Positions 27,517-37,274 of a stretch of DNA of 64,000 nucleotides are shown one piece after another. Source of the stretch: Paracoccus sp. M683 (GTDB taxonomy: Bacteria > Pseudomonadota > Alphaproteobacteria > Rhodobacterales > Rhodobacteraceae); the NCBI RefSeq assembly GCF_007096355.1, contig NZ_VKDF01000004.1, positions 310,357 to 374,356 of the forward strand. The letters run 5' to 3'. The translations under genes and the position numbers were made by a program. Positions within the stretch are counted from its first letter, which is position 1. Each line of letters begins with the position of its first letter. The notes under the pieces were generated by a model that saw nothing but the letters and a program-made list of their open reading frames with translations, had not been told where the DNA came from and did no database searches.

Positions 27517-27547
27517 GTCTGTCTTTCAATTTCAGATAATCGACGGC

Positions 27548-29443
27548 TTAGGCCGGCGCAGGGTCTCCGCCCGGCGCGGGCTTGGTTTCGCCGGCCTTTG
27601 GCACGGAAGTGACCGAAGGGATCAGGCTGCCCGGCAGGTCGTCATCGCCGCCCAGTTGGTCGCCCCGGATGACCTTGCCGATTTCCTCGCCGGTCAAGGT
27701 CTCGTATTCCAGCAGGCCCTTGGCCAGGCGCTCGAATTCCTCGTCCTTTTCCAGCAGGATCCGGCGGGCTTCCTGATAGCCGTCCTCGATCAGGTCGCGA
27801 ACTTCCTGCTCGATCAGCTCTTTCGTATGGGCCGAGATCGAGAAGCCGCCGGTATTGCCGTTATAGCCCTCATGCGCCTCGGCGTAGTCGATATTGCCGA
27901 CCTTGTCCGACATGCCCCACCGCATCACCATGGCGCGGGCCAGCTGGCTGGCCTGCTGGATGTCACCGGCCGGGCCGTTGCTGACGCCCTCTTCGCCGTA
28001 TTTGATGATCTCGGCGGCCTTGCCGGCCATGGTCATGGCCAGTTTCTGCTTGGCCTCGTCCTTGTGAAAGTTCAGCCGGTCCATTTCGGGCAGCGACACC
28101 ACCATGCCAAGCGCCCCACCGCGCGGAATGATCGTCGCCTTGTAGACCGGGTCGCATTTCGGCAGGGACAGCCCGACGATGGCGTGACCGGCCTCGTGAT
28201 AGGCGGTCTTTTCCTTCTGCTCGGGCGTCAGGACCATGCTGCGGCGTTCCACCCCAAGCATCACCTTGTCCTTGGCATTCTCGAAATCTTCCATGCTGAC
28301 GAAACGCCGGCCAATGCGCGCGGCCATCAGCGCGGCCTCGTTCACCAGGTTCATCAGATCGGCGCCCGAGAAGCCGGGCGTACCGCGTGCGATGATGCGC
28401 AGATCGACATCGGGGCCGACGGGCACTTTGCGGCTGTGGACGCCCAGAATCTTCTCGCGCCCCTTGATGTCGGGGTTCGGCACATGGATCTGGCGGTCAA
28501 AGCGACCGGGGCGCAGCAGGGCCGGGTCCAGCACGTCCTTGCGGTTGGTGGCGGCGATGATGATGATGCCTTCATTCGCCTCGAAGCCATCCATTTCGAC
28601 AAGCAGCTGGTTCAACGTCTGCTCGCGTTCGTCATTGCCGCCGCCGATGCCGACGCCACGCGCACGGCCCACCGCGTCGATTTCGTCGATAAAGACGATG
28701 CAGGGCGCACTTTTCTTGGCCTGTTCGAACATGTCGCGCACGCGCGATGCGCCGACGCCCACGAACATTTCCACGAAATCGGAACCCGAAATGGTAAAGA
28801 AGGGCACGCCGGCCTCGCCCGCGATGGCGCGCGCCAGCAGCGTCTTACCCGTGCCCGGAGGGCCGACCAGCAGCGCGCCTTTCGGGATCTTGCCGCCAAG
28901 GCGGCTGAACTTCTGCGGGTTGCGCAGGAATTCCACGATCTCTTCCAGCTCTTCCTTGGCCTCGTCGATGCCGGCCACATCGTCAAAGGTCACGCGGCCA
29001 TGCTTTTCGGTCAGCAGCTTGGCCTTGGACTTGCCAAAGCCCATGGCCCCGCCGCGCCCGCCGCCCTGCATCCTGTTCATGAAGAAGATCCAGACGCCGA
29101 TCAGCAGCACGAAGGGCAGCCACACCCCCAGAAGCGACATGAAGCCCGATTGCTGCTGCTTGACGACCTGAACCTCGACGCCCTCGGCAATCAGCTTGTC
29201 AGCGATTTCCTCGCCCATGGGGCGCACGGTGACATAGGCCTGCCCGTCGGTGCCCACGGCAGTGATATCCTCGCCGTCGATGGTGACCGAGGTGACCTGA
29301 TCGTTCTGCGCCCTCGCCATGAAATCGGAATAGCTGATCTGACGGCTGTTCAGCGGCGCGCCGCCGTCGTTGAATACGTTGAACAGCATCAGGATCATCA
29401 CGAACAGGACGACCCAGACGGCGAGGTTGCGTGCATTGCCCAA
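27548..29443 (-). CDS. ftsH: ATP-dependent zinc metalloprotease FtsH
   Basis: FtsH degrades misfolded and regulatory membrane proteins as a membrane-anchored hexamer. The 631-residue protein has two membrane segments (about 5-20 and 95-115), the P-loop GPPGTGKT near residue 195, the second-region [15 protein letters not shown], the SRH segment and the zinc site HEAGH near residue 415. The start is TTG 29443 with GGAGG seven bases before it; homologues begin MGNARNLA in the same place. It follows tilS in the tol-pal run and ends with an intrinsic terminator. Confidence 0.97.
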   Translation of the reverse strand: MGNARNLAVWVVLFVMILMLFNVFNDGGAPLNSRQISYSDFMARAQNDQVTSVTIDGEDITAVGTDGQAYVTVRPMGEEIADKLIAEGVEVQVVKQQQSGFMSLLGVWLPFVLLIGVWIFFMNRMQGGGRGGAMGFGKSKAKLLTEKHGRVTFDDVAGIDEAKEELEEIVEFLRNPQKFSRLGGKIPKGALLVGPPGTGKTLLARAIAGEAGVPFFTISGSDFVEMFVGVGASRVRDMFEQAKKSAPCIVFIDEIDAVGRARGVGIGGGNDEREQTLNQLLVEMDGFEANEGIIIIAATNRKDVLDPALLRPGRFDRQIHVPNPDIKGREKILGVHSRKVPVGPDVDLRIIARGTPGFSGADLMNLVNEAALMAARIGRRFVSMEDFENAKDKVMLGVERRSMVLTPEQKEKTAYHEAGHAIVGLSLPKCDPVYKATIIPRGGALGMVVSLPEMDRLNFHKDEAKQKLAMTMAGKAAEIIKYGEEGVSNGPAGDIQQASQLARAMVMRWGMSDKVGNIDYAEAHEGYNGNTGGFSISAHTKELIEQEVRDLIEDGYQEARRILLEKDEEFERLAKGLLEYETLTGEEIGKVIRGDQLGGDDDLPGSLIPSVTSVPKAGETKPAPGGDPAPA

Positions 29444-29529
29444 AACGGGACCTCCCAGGCGAATTCGGTTGCGACAGAAAATAGGGATTATCGGGCGGGG
29501 TTCAATGCGCGCTTTGGCGCGTTGGGCGG

Positions 29530-30813
29530 TTAATGCGCAAAGATCAGGGCACGAAACGCCTGGCCCCCCCTTATCGGCCGTGCGGAACAGGCCGAGCGCC
29601 GCAGAACCGGCGCCGCGATCAGCTGTTCGCCCTGCCAGATCGCCGGGGTCGAGGCGGCCTCGTCCCGCCCAAGCCCCGACGCCCGCCAGCCCACTTGCGG
29701 CAAGGTCAGGGCCGCATGTCCAAGGGCGGCGACATGCTGGCCGGGGGGCAGCCGCTCGATCCGCCAGCGGTTGTCCCAGGTCACGGCTTCGGTGACGCCG
29801 ATCGTGTCCATATCGGTATCGGGCAGGGCGGCTGCGGGTGCGCGCAGGGCGGCTGCGGGTTCGCGGATCACCCGCACCCGATCGCCCAAGGGTTCGAACA
29901 GCGCACCGTCCAGCGTGATTCGGCTGCCGGCCGCGATGCCGGCCAGCGCGTGCCCGACGGCGGCCCGGCGGGGCGGATAGTCGGCCCCGGTGATCCAGCG
30001 CGTTGCGGCGATGATCAGTCGCCGTTGAATTTCCGGGGGGCTGTGCCTGAAGGGGGCGCGAGGCAGGACCAGCATGGCATTGCGGGCATCGGCCTCGCTG
30101 GCGGCCTGCGCGGTATAGAATTGCAGCGCGTCGCGGGCCGAGGCGATATTCCCCGCCGCCAGCGCCAGCGGCCCCGCGCCCAGCCCCACAGCCGCCATGG
30201 CCTTGCGGATGCGCACCCGGTCATAGCCGTCATCGTCATTGCTGGGATCGTCGATCCAGCCCGCGCCGCGCGCGGTCAGCCAGTCGCGCAGTTCCGCGCG
30301 TCCGACGCCCAGCATCGGGCGCAGCCAGCGAATGCCGAAGGCGTCGCGCCATTCGGCCATGCCCGCCAGCCCGTCGACGCCGGCCCCCCGTGCCAGCCGC
30401 ATCAGCAGGGTTTCGGCCTGATCATCTTGGGTATGGCCCAGCAGGACGGCAGGCAGGTCATTGCGTTGGGCCCAGCCAGACAGCAGCCGCAACCGCGCGT
30501 CGCGGGCCGCAGCCATCAGGTTTCCCGCCTCGGTATCCCTGCGCCATTTCAGCGTGACATGCGGGATACCAAGCGCCTGTGCGGCACGGTGCGCGGCATG
30601 CGCTTCGTCCGCGCTGGCTGCGCGCAGACCGTGATCGACGGTCGCGGCCATCACCCTGCGGCCGCGCGCCCATCCGGCGACCAGATGCATCAGGCCGACC
30701 GAATCGCCTCCGCCCGACAGGGCAATGCCAAGGGCGGGCAAATCACCTGCCAGACGGTCAAGCACCACAGCGACCCGCGCGGCAAGATCCGCGTCGGGGC
30801 CGGGATCACTCAT
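29530..30813 (-). CDS. tilS: tRNA(Ile)-lysidine synthetase
   Basis: TilS modifies C34 of the CAU-anticodon isoleucine tRNA to lysidine, changing its decoding to AUA; it is essential. The 427-residue protein has the PP-loop LSGGGDSVGLMHL near residue 33, VDHGLR, and GHTQDDQAETLLMRLARG, all family signatures. ATG 30813 is used because an earlier start overlaps cpoB further; the two genes overlap by 8 bases. ftsH follows, an arrangement common in Rhodobacterales. Confidence 0.94.
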   Translation of the reverse strand: MSDPGPDADLAARVAVVLDRLAGDLPALGIALSGGGDSVGLMHLVAGWARGRRVMAATVDHGLRAASADEAHAAHRAAQALGIPHVTLKWRRDTEAGNLMAAARDARLRLLSGWAQRNDLPAVLLGHTQDDQAETLLMRLARGAGVDGLAGMAEWRDAFGIRWLRPMLGVGRAELRDWLTARGAGWIDDPSNDDDGYDRVRIRKAMAAVGLGAGPLALAAGNIASARDALQFYTAQAASEADARNAMLVLPRAPFRHSPPEIQRRLIIAATRWITGADYPPRRAAVGHALAGIAAGSRITLDGALFEPLGDRVRVIREPAAALRAPAAALPDTDMDTIGVTEAVTWDNRWRIERLPPGQHVAALGHAALTLPQVGWRASGLGRDEAASTPAIWQGEQLIAAPVLRRSACSARPIRGGQAFRALIFAH

Positions 30814-31804
30814 GTTCCGCCATGTCGGCGGTGGCTTCGTCCCCGATGGCGGCATCGGCATGGGAATCAGGCAGTTCGCCCGCGCCGCAGTTCAGCGCAT
30901 CCATGCGGCGCTGTGCCTCGGTGGCCGGGTCGCTGCCGGCAAAGCGGACGGGAATTTCCGACAGATACAGGCAGGCGGCGACCGGGTCGCCCTTGTCGGC
31001 GATGATGCGGGCGATGCCCAGCAGGCTTTCCCCGGCGCGCTGGCCCTGCGGATCGGCGGCAAAGCTTTCCAGCCAGGCGGCGGCGGCCTGATCGGCATCA
31101 CCCGCGCTGTCCAGCGCCGATCCGCGCAGGAACAGCGCCTCGGATGTCAGTGGTCCGCCGGCATGGGTTTCGGCAACGGCCGCGAAAAGCTGGGCCGCAT
31201 GAAGAAAGTCACCCTGGCCCAGCACCTCTTGGGCACGGTCGAAATCCTGCTGCTCGGTCGCGGATGGTTGCTGTGCGGTGCCGGCGGTCCCGGCTGCCGA
31301 CCCATTCGTGCCGATGACCGGACCGGTTGACAGGCCGCTGCCACCGCCCGCGCCCTGACTGCCCAGTTCGGGCACCGACATCAGCGCGCCCAGATCGCAG
31401 CCAGGGTCCATCTCGCACAGGCGGAACTCGATATCGCCAATGCGCCGGGTGCCGTCGCGGACGATGCGCTGAATCCGGTTTTGCAACTGCTCGGTCTGGC
31501 CGGTCAGGCGGGTCAGCTGCTGTTCCATCGCGTTCATGCGGTCGATGGCGTTGTCACCACCCGCCGCCTGAAAACCGGCCGCGCCCGAGGCGACCAACTC
31601 GGTCCGCAGCGATTGCAGATCTTCGGTCAAGAGATGCAGCTGGTTCTGAAGATCGGCCAGGGTGGAGGCATCCTGCGCCAGCGGCTGCGCCGCATCCTGC
31701 GCGGGCGGCTGCGCCGCATCCTGGGTCTGGGCAAGCACTGCCGCCGGCAGCCCGACCGCCGCCAGCCAGGCGGTCAGCAGCAGGGCGACGGCGCGCAAAC
31801 TCAC
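30806..31804 (-). CDS. cpoB: Tol-Pal cell division coordinator CpoB / YbgF
   Basis: This 332-residue periplasmic protein starts at GTG 31804, overlapping the pal stop (GTGA), and has a signal peptide (SLRAVALLLTAWLAAVGLPAAVLAQ). An N-terminal coiled coil (LADLQNQLHLLTEDLQSLRTEL...) is followed by a Gly/Ser-rich linker and TPR-like repeats (FDRAQEVLGQGDFLHAAQLF, LTSEALFLRGSALDSAGDADQAAAAW). This is the YbgF/CpoB layout, in which the protein tunes Tol-Pal and cell-wall synthesis at division. Confidence 0.9.
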   Translation of the reverse strand: MSLRAVALLLTAWLAAVGLPAAVLAQTQDAAQPPAQDAAQPLAQDASTLADLQNQLHLLTEDLQSLRTELVASGAAGFQAAGGDNAIDRMNAMEQQLTRLTGQTEQLQNRIQRIVRDGTRRIGDIEFRLCEMDPGCDLGALMSVPELGSQGAGGGSGLSTGPVIGTNGSAAGTAGTAQQPSATEQQDFDRAQEVLGQGDFLHAAQLFAAVAETHAGGPLTSEALFLRGSALDSAGDADQAAAAWLESFAADPQGQRAGESLLGIARIIADKGDPVAACLYLSEIPVRFAGSDPATEAQRRMDALNCGAGELPDSHADAAIGDEATADMAEHE

Positions 31805-32334
31805 GTACCGGCCCCCTGCGAGACCACGGTCTGCGCCCGGCGGTTCTGGGCAAAGCACAGCTCGGTCGAGCAGATTTCCAGCGGGCGTTCCTTGCCATAG
31901 GTATTGGTGCGGATGCGGCTGGCCTCGACCCCTTGGGCAATCAGATATTCCTGCACCGAATTGGCGCGACGGGCGCCAAGGGCAAGGTTGTATTCGCGCG
32001 TGCCCTTTTCATCGGCATGGCCTTCGACGCTGGCCGTAAAGCCGGTATGTTCCTTCAGCCAGGCGGCCTGGCGGGTCAGCGTGGTGCGCGCCTCGGCCGT
32101 CAGGCTGGTCTGTTCGGCCGGGAAAATGACCGTATCGCCCACCGTGGTGCGGAAATATTCGGCGCTGGCATTGCCGCCAAGCGCGCCGCCCTGAAGATCG
32201 CCCTGATAAATCGCGCCCCCGCCCGCATTGGCATAGGGGTCGGTCACGATCTGGGGCCGATTTGGGGTGGCGCAGGCCGCAACCGTCAAAACGGCGGCCA
32301 GGGCAATGATTGCGGGTTGTCTGATCTTGTTCAT
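31801..32334 (-). CDS. pal: Peptidoglycan-associated lipoprotein Pal
   Basis: Pal is an outer-membrane lipoprotein that binds peptidoglycan and TolB. The 177-residue protein has a lipobox ending at Cys21 (LTVAAC) and a C-terminal OmpA-like domain with FTASVEGHADEKGTREYNLALGARRANSV and the ligands for diaminopimelate. ATG 32334 is preferred because GAGGGAC lies just before it. It sits between tolB and cpoB in the standard order. Confidence 0.96.
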   Translation of the reverse strand: MNKIRQPAIIALAAVLTVAACATPNRPQIVTDPYANAGGGAIYQGDLQGGALGGNASAEYFRTTVGDTVIFPAEQTSLTAEARTTLTRQAAWLKEHTGFTASVEGHADEKGTREYNLALGARRANSVQEYLIAQGVEASRIRTNTYGKERPLEICSTELCFAQNRRAQTVVSQGAGT

Positions 32335-32342
32335 CTTGTCCC

Positions 32343-33671
32343 TCATGGCAGCAGCGGCCCCCAGGCCGGGTCAGAGGCGGCGAAACTCAGATCCAGGGGG
32401 CGCATGTTGCGCCCCGTGATGTCGACCGAATGCAGCCGCGGCTCGCCATCGCCGCCCGGCGTGACGCGCGTGAACATCACAACCCGGCCATTGGGCGCCC
32501 AGGTTGGCCCCTCGTCAAGGAACGATTCCGTCAGGATTTTCTCGTTCGAGCCATCCGCCCGCATCACCCCGATATGGAATTTCTCGCCAATCTGGCGGGT
32601 AAAGGCGATCAGATCGCCAAGCGGCGACCAGACCGGCGTGCCATAGCGGCCCTCGGCAAAGCTGATCCGCGTGGGCTCGACCCCGCCGGTGGCCGGCATG
32701 GTATACAGCTGCGGGCTGCCCGAGCGGTCGCTTTCGAACACGATCTGGCTGCCATCGGGGCTGTAGCTGGGCGAGGTCTCGATCGCCGGGCTTTCGATCA
32801 GCGCGCGCGCGGCGCCGCTGGACGGGTCCATCTGCCAGATGTCGGAATTGCCGGCTTTTTCCAGCGAATAGACGATCCAGCGCCCATCGGGCGAGAAGCG
32901 CGGCGAAAAGGCCATGCTGTCACCCGATTGCGTCAATGGACGCGAGGTGACGCTGGCCACATCCATGACCTTGATCTGCGGAAAGCCCGATTCAAAGCTG
33001 GTGTAAAGGATCGAATTGCCGTCGGGCGACATGCGGGGCGACAGGACCAGCGCGGCATCATCCGTCAGCCAGTCGATGTTGGCGCCGTCATAATCCATCA
33101 CCCCCAGACGCTTGCGCCGGGCATCCTTGGGGCCGGTTTCCTGCACAAAGGCCACGCGGCTGTCGAAATAGGCCTTTTCGCCGGTCAGCCGGGCATAGAC
33201 CTGATCGGCGACCTTATGGGCGGCGCGGCGCCAGTCGGCCTTGGCCGATTGCATCTGCATCCCGTCGCCAAGCGGCTGGCCCGACACCACATCGAACAGC
33301 CGGAACCTGACGCTGACGATATCGCCCTCGACGCTGACCTCACCGGTCACAAGCGCCTCGGCATTGATCGCGCGCCAATCCTCATAGGTTACGGGTTCCT
33401 CGAAGCTGTCGCGCCGCGCCAGATGGGCACTGGCCGGGATCTCGCGGAACAGGTCGGTGCCGGTCAGGTCGGCGGCAATCAGGTTCTGGACCAGACCCGT
33501 GACCTCATCCGTGCCGTGAAAGGTGGCGATGGCGAAGGGCATCGGCTCGACCACGCCATCGGTGATCTCGATACGCAAGGGGCCGCTGTCCTGTGCAAGG
33601 ACAGGGGCGGCGGTCAGGGCGGTGGTCAGGCCAAGCGAAAGGGCCAGGGTCAATCGGCGGATCATGGGCAT
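32343..33671 (-). CDS. tolB: Tol-Pal translocation protein TolB
   Basis: TolB is a periplasmic beta-propeller linking TolA and Pal. The 442-residue protein has a signal peptide (RRLTLALSLGLTTALTAAPVLA), an N-terminal alpha/beta domain (IRF/EITDGVVEPMPFAIATF), and propeller repeats with the typical RLxYTSF, FSPDGRWIVY, SPSYSPDGSQIVFESDRSG motifs. The start ATG 33671 has AGG about 6 bases before. It overlaps no neighbour and is 35 bases from tolA. Confidence 0.96.
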   Translation of the reverse strand: MPMIRRLTLALSLGLTTALTAAPVLAQDSGPLRIEITDGVVEPMPFAIATFHGTDEVTGLVQNLIAADLTGTDLFREIPASAHLARRDSFEEPVTYEDWRAINAEALVTGEVSVEGDIVSVRFRLFDVVSGQPLGDGMQMQSAKADWRRAAHKVADQVYARLTGEKAYFDSRVAFVQETGPKDARRKRLGVMDYDGANIDWLTDDAALVLSPRMSPDGNSILYTSFESGFPQIKVMDVASVTSRPLTQSGDSMAFSPRFSPDGRWIVYSLEKAGNSDIWQMDPSSGAARALIESPAIETSPSYSPDGSQIVFESDRSGSPQLYTMPATGGVEPTRISFAEGRYGTPVWSPLGDLIAFTRQIGEKFHIGVMRADGSNEKILTESFLDEGPTWAPNGRVVMFTRVTPGGDGEPRLHSVDITGRNMRPLDLSFAASDPAWGPLLP

Positions 33672-33706
33672 GTTCTACCTTTGTATCGGGCGATGGGGAA
33701 GCGGCA

Positions 33707-35242
33707 TCATTGCATCCCAACGCCATCGGGGCGGAAGTCGATGATGACCTCTTTCCAGCGGTTGTATTTTTCGGGCGGCAGGTCATAGCCGGTGCCGGCG
33801 CAGTTGATGATCGCGCGGCGGGCGAAATCATAGGCCTGCTGGGCCGCCGCCGGGCTGCCGCCCGAATGACCCATCAGCCGCATCGTTCCCGGTTCCGGCA
33901 AGCCATCGGGCGACATCGAGAAGGCGACGGTCACCGTCGTTGCCTGTGCCTCGCGCGATTGGGTGCCAAGGCGCCAGCATTCCTCGATCGCCACGCGGAA
34001 GCCTTCGCGTTCGCTCAGCGACAGGGGCGGGCCGTCAGTGGCGCCGCCGCCGGCCGGGGTGTCGCCGCCCGGCGGGGGGGCTTCGCCCAAAGCCTCGGCC
34101 AGCGCGGCGGTCAATGCGTCCTGGCTGGGGGCGGCCTGCTCGGCACGCTGGCGTTCGGCCTCTTCGGCGGCGATGCGTTCGGCCTCGCGCTCGGCCTCTT
34201 CTTCGCGCTGGCGCTCGGCCTCATCGGCGGCGATCCGGTCGCGTTCGGCCTGCGCCGCCTGTTCTGCGGCGACGCGATCCCGTTCCTGTTGCTGGCGTTC
34301 TTCCTCGGCCAGACGTTCGGCCTCGCGGCGCTGTTCTTCCTGTTGCTGTTCTTCCCGCCGCTCGGCCTCGGCCGCCGCAGCTTCGCGGGTGGCCTGTTCC
34401 TCGGCCAGACGGTCGGCCTCGGCGCGGCGCGCCTCTTCGGCGGCGCGTTCGGCGGCTTCTTCGGCGGCGCGCGTGGCTTCGGCCTCGGCGCGGGCGCGGG
34501 CGGCGGCTTGGGCGGCCTCGGCCTCGCGTTCGGCCTGCGCTGCCTCTTGCCGGGCAATTTCGGCGGCCTCGGCCTGACGGCGGGCCTGTTCGGCGGCCTC
34601 GGTCAGGCGCCTTTCGCGGTTCTCGACCAACCCGTCGGGACGGCCTCTGGGGCGCGGCGAGTTGTCCAGCGCCAGTTCCGAGCGCGGCGGCGGTGCGGGC
34701 TGGGCCGGCGGTTGCGCGACGTTGTCGGGCGTGGCAGGGGTTTGCGGCGCCTCGGGCCGGGTGGGCGCTGTCTCGGCCTGGGGCGAAACGGCGGGTTGCG
34801 GCGGTTCCGACTGCGGCTCGGCCGTGCTGGGCTGTCGGGGCTGCTGCGGCAGAACGGCGACCACACCGGCCGGCGCCTCGGGTGCCGGGGTCAGATCGGT
34901 CAGGTCGGGCGCGGGTTCCTGCACCTCGGGCGTGGGCAGGGGCTGCGCCTCGGATTCGGGTTCGGGCGATTGCGACGGTTCCAGCGCGCCCGATTGCACG
35001 TCTTCGGCGGCGGGCTGGGGCAGGGCGGCAACCTCTTGCGCCTGGCCCTGGACCGGACCGGCCCCGCGCGAGGCGGCGGCAAAGGCCTGGAACTGCGCCT
35101 CGGACATGGTGGCCACTTGCGTCATTTGCAGCGGAGGCGTCGGCTGCGGGCCGAACAATGCGCCGCCAAAGGCTGCCCAGCCCAGCAGCCCGACATGCCC
35201 CACACCCGAGACCCATTTGCCGATACGGTCGGCGCGATCCAT
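33707..35242 (-). CDS. tolA: TolA-like Tol-Pal protein with long coiled coil
   Basis: TolA spans the periplasm and couples the TolQR motor to Pal. The 511-residue protein has one N-terminal membrane segment (about residues 8-30), a Pro/Glu/Gln-rich region (about 60-200), a long Ala/Glu/Arg coiled coil (about 205-365, many AEAERRA-type repeats), and a small C-terminal domain (about 400-511) with IEECWRLGTQSREAQ, MSPDGLPEPGTM and FARRAIINCAG. ATG 35242 is 5 bases after the tolR stop; an upstream in-frame start lacks a membrane segment at the right place. Plus-strand frames across the coiled coil are shadows. Confidence 0.92.
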   Translation of the reverse strand: MDRADRIGKWVSGVGHVGLLGWAAFGGALFGPQPTPPLQMTQVATMSEAQFQAFAAASRGAGPVQGQAQEVAALPQPAAEDVQSGALEPSQSPEPESEAQPLPTPEVQEPAPDLTDLTPAPEAPAGVVAVLPQQPRQPSTAEPQSEPPQPAVSPQAETAPTRPEAPQTPATPDNVAQPPAQPAPPPRSELALDNSPRPRGRPDGLVENRERRLTEAAEQARRQAEAAEIARQEAAQAEREAEAAQAAARARAEAEATRAAEEAAERAAEEARRAEADRLAEEQATREAAAAEAERREEQQQEEQRREAERLAEEERQQQERDRVAAEQAAQAERDRIAADEAERQREEEAEREAERIAAEEAERQRAEQAAPSQDALTAALAEALGEAPPPGGDTPAGGGATDGPPLSLSEREGFRVAIEECWRLGTQSREAQATTVTVAFSMSPDGLPEPGTMRLMGHSGGSPAAAQQAYDFARRAIINCAGTGYDLPPEKYNRWKEVIIDFRPDGVGMQ

Positions 35243-35246
35243 GGCG

Positions 35247-35699
35247 TCAGCCGTCCATGCGCGGGCCACCCGCGTCGGTGACCAGCACGATATTGGTGAA
35301 TCCGGCGGCGTTCAGCGCGCCCATGACCTGCACGACGCGGGCATAGGGGATGGCGCCGTCGGCACGCAGGAAGATGCGGTCGGTCTGGCGCTGCTCGATC
35401 ACGGCTTGCAGCTTGCTGACCAACTCGGCCTCGGGGATGTCCTCGTTCATCAGCACGATGTCGCCCTCGGCCGGGATCGAGATCACCAGCGGCTCTTCAG
35501 GTTCCGAGGGCAGGGCCGTGGCGGCGGTGCGTGGCAGTTCCAGCGGCACGCCCACGGTCAGAAGGGGTGCGGCGACCATGAAGATGATCAGCAGGACCAG
35601 CATCACATCGACAAAGGGCGTGACGTTGATTTCGGACATGGGCCTGTTGCGGCGGCGGCCCCGTCCTTTCCGGCGCTCGCGGGTGACGACATCTGCCAT
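35247..35699 (-). CDS. tolR: Tol-Pal motor protein TolR
   Basis: TolR is an ExbD/TolR-type inner-membrane protein that, with TolQ, uses proton flow to energise TolA. The 150-residue protein has a basic N-terminus, the family motif MSEINVTPFVDVMLVLLII with the proton-binding Asp, one membrane segment, and a periplasmic domain ending RMDG. It begins 3 bases after the tolQ stop and is followed by tolA. Confidence 0.96.
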   Translation of the reverse strand: MADVVTRERRKGRGRRRNRPMSEINVTPFVDVMLVLLIIFMVAAPLLTVGVPLELPRTAATALPSEPEEPLVISIPAEGDIVLMNEDIPEAELVSKLQAVIEQRQTDRIFLRADGAIPYARVVQVMGALNAAGFTNIVLVTDAGGPRMDG

Positions 35700-35702
35700 G
35701 GG

Positions 35703-36395
35703 TCATTCACCGTCCAACTGCCGCGACAGGATGGTCGAGAACTCATCGGCGAAGTTTTCCCAATTGCCGACGACCCGATCGGCATCGCCGGAAAGCTTGT
35801 TGTAGAACACGACGGCCGGGATCGCGGCCAGCAGGCCAAGCGCGGTCGCCACCAGCGCCTCGGCAATGCCGGGTGCCACGACGGCGAGGTTGGTGTTCTG
35901 GCTGACGGCGATGCCCTCGAAGGCCGTCTTGATGCCCCAGACGGTGCCGAAAAGCCCGATGAAGGGGGCGGTCGATCCGGTGGTCGCCAGGAAGGACAGC
36001 CCGCGCATCAGCCGGCTTTCCTCGCGCTGGATGGCGACATTCATGGCGCGGTCGATGCGCTGGCTGGCGCCGGGGATCAGCCCGCCATCGTCGCGATGGC
36101 TGCGGCGCCATTCGGTCATGCCGGCGGCGAAAATGCGTTCCGATGCGCCCTTGGGCCGGTCGCCCAGGCGGTCATACAGATCGTCCAGCGGCTCGCCCGA
36201 CCAGAAACGCCGGTCAAAGCGGCTGGCATCCTGCCGCGCGGCGGCATAGGCGATCAGTTTCTGGATGATGATGGCCCAGGCCCAGAAGCTGGCCAGCACC
36301 AGCACGATCATGACGATCTTGACGGTCAGCGATGCCTGCGCAAACAGCGCAAACAGCGAAAAGTCGATGGCCTGCGTGGCCTGAATGGGTTCCAT
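35703..36395 (-). CDS. tolQ: Tol-Pal motor protein TolQ
   Basis: The 230-residue MotA/TolQ/ExbB channel protein has three membrane segments (about 12-36, 135-158 and 170-192), with TAPFIGLFGTVWGIKTAF and VAPGIAEALVATALGLLAAIPAVVFYNKL, the proton-channel signatures. It is the first motor gene; the 160 bases upstream hold the likely promoter, but a sulfotransferase/aminotransferase pair separates it from ybgC, unlike the usual ybgC-tolQ junction. Confidence 0.96.
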   Translation of the reverse strand: MEPIQATQAIDFSLFALFAQASLTVKIVMIVLVLASFWAWAIIIQKLIAYAAARQDASRFDRRFWSGEPLDDLYDRLGDRPKGASERIFAAGMTEWRRSHRDDGGLIPGASQRIDRAMNVAIQREESRLMRGLSFLATTGSTAPFIGLFGTVWGIKTAFEGIAVSQNTNLAVVAPGIAEALVATALGLLAAIPAVVFYNKLSGDADRVVGNWENFADEFSTILSRQLDGE

Positions 36396-36554
36396 CTCAC
36401 TGCCTCATGGGTCTTGTGCTGCCGTTCTTGGGCGGCCTTCTAGCGGCTGTTTACCAGAAGGGTCAGGGGGTTGACCAACACAAAGCCGAGAGTGTGGCGT
36501 GTGCGGGACAGTCGGCCGCTGCGTCAAGCGCGCCATCAGCGGCCCCTGCGGCGA

Positions 36555-37274
36555 TCAGATCGCCAGCCGATGCGCCGCCACGGCCTGATAATCGGCGCGC
36601 AGGCTTTGGGCCAGCGTGGCAAGCGGCCCGTCAAGCAGCGGCAGCGGCCCTTCGGCGCCGGCAAAGCCGCCAGAGCTGTTCACCGCGTCATACCAATGCG
36701 CCCCCCAGACGCCATCTTCGGGTTTTGGTCCCGGCTGCCAATGCAGCATCTGCTGGGTAAAACCGATCCCGATGGCATCACACAGCGCCCGCAACGCGGT
36801 TTCAGGCGCGCGGCGGATATCGGCGCTGTCGATGACGATGGGCTTTGGGCCCGAGGCGGCGAGTGTCTCGAAAAGTTCGCGCTGACGGCGAAAACCCAGT
36901 TCATCCGCATCCGGCAAGCCTCGTTTTTCCGAAAAGCTGGCCGCCACCCGGTCGGGTTCGCGGATCAGAAAGACATTGACCAGACCATCCAGCCAGTCGG
37001 TGTCCATGCCCGGCAGCATATGCTGGACCATGTGCTTCTGATACTGGATCGGCTGACTGACCGGCCCCAGCAGGCCGTCCCGCGCGACCCGCCAGTCGCC
37101 CGGCTGGCTGGCAATCACCTGATCCCGCATCGGATGATCCAGCCCGGTCCGCAGCAGGTAATGGGCATAGAAAGGCTCGTCCACACAGGTGCAATCACCC
37201 CTTGCGCCAAAGCTGCGCATCATCGCGGTGGACAGGTTGCGCGGGCCCGACCACATGGCGATCCGCAGGGTCAT
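36555..37274 (-). CDS. Sulfotransferase-like protein (often listed as branched-chain aminotransferase-like)
   Basis: This 239-residue protein begins MTLRIAMWSGPRNLSTAMMRSFG, where SGPRNLST resembles the PAPS-binding 5'-phosphosulfate loop of sulfotransferases, with FLIREPDRVAASFSEKRGLP downstream as the 3'-phosphate-site-like segment. It overlaps the class IV aminotransferase gene by 4 bases. The same two-gene pairing is seen in several bacteria but the joint substrate is not known to me. Enzymatic activity is inferred from fold motifs only. Confidence 0.75.
   Translation of the reverse strand: MTLRIAMWSGPRNLSTAMMRSFGARGDCTCVDEPFYAHYLLRTGLDHPMRDQVIASQPGDWRVARDGLLGPVSQPIQYQKHMVQHMLPGMDTDWLDGLVNVFLIREPDRVAASFSEKRGLPDADELGFRRQRELFETLAASGPKPIVIDSADIRRAPETALRALCDAIGIGFTQQMLHWQPGPKPEDGVWGAHWYDAVNSSGGFAGAEGPLPLLDGPLATLAQSLRADYQAVAAHRLAI

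Noticed and set aside
27353..29533. 726-codon plus-strand open frame across ftsH
   Set aside because: Shadow of ftsH, which is certain from its P-loop and HEAGH motif.
33593..35346. Gly/Ala/Leu-rich plus-strand frames opposite tolA
   Set aside because: They are the reverse of the tolA coiled coil; low-complexity composition explains the apparent membrane-like repeats.
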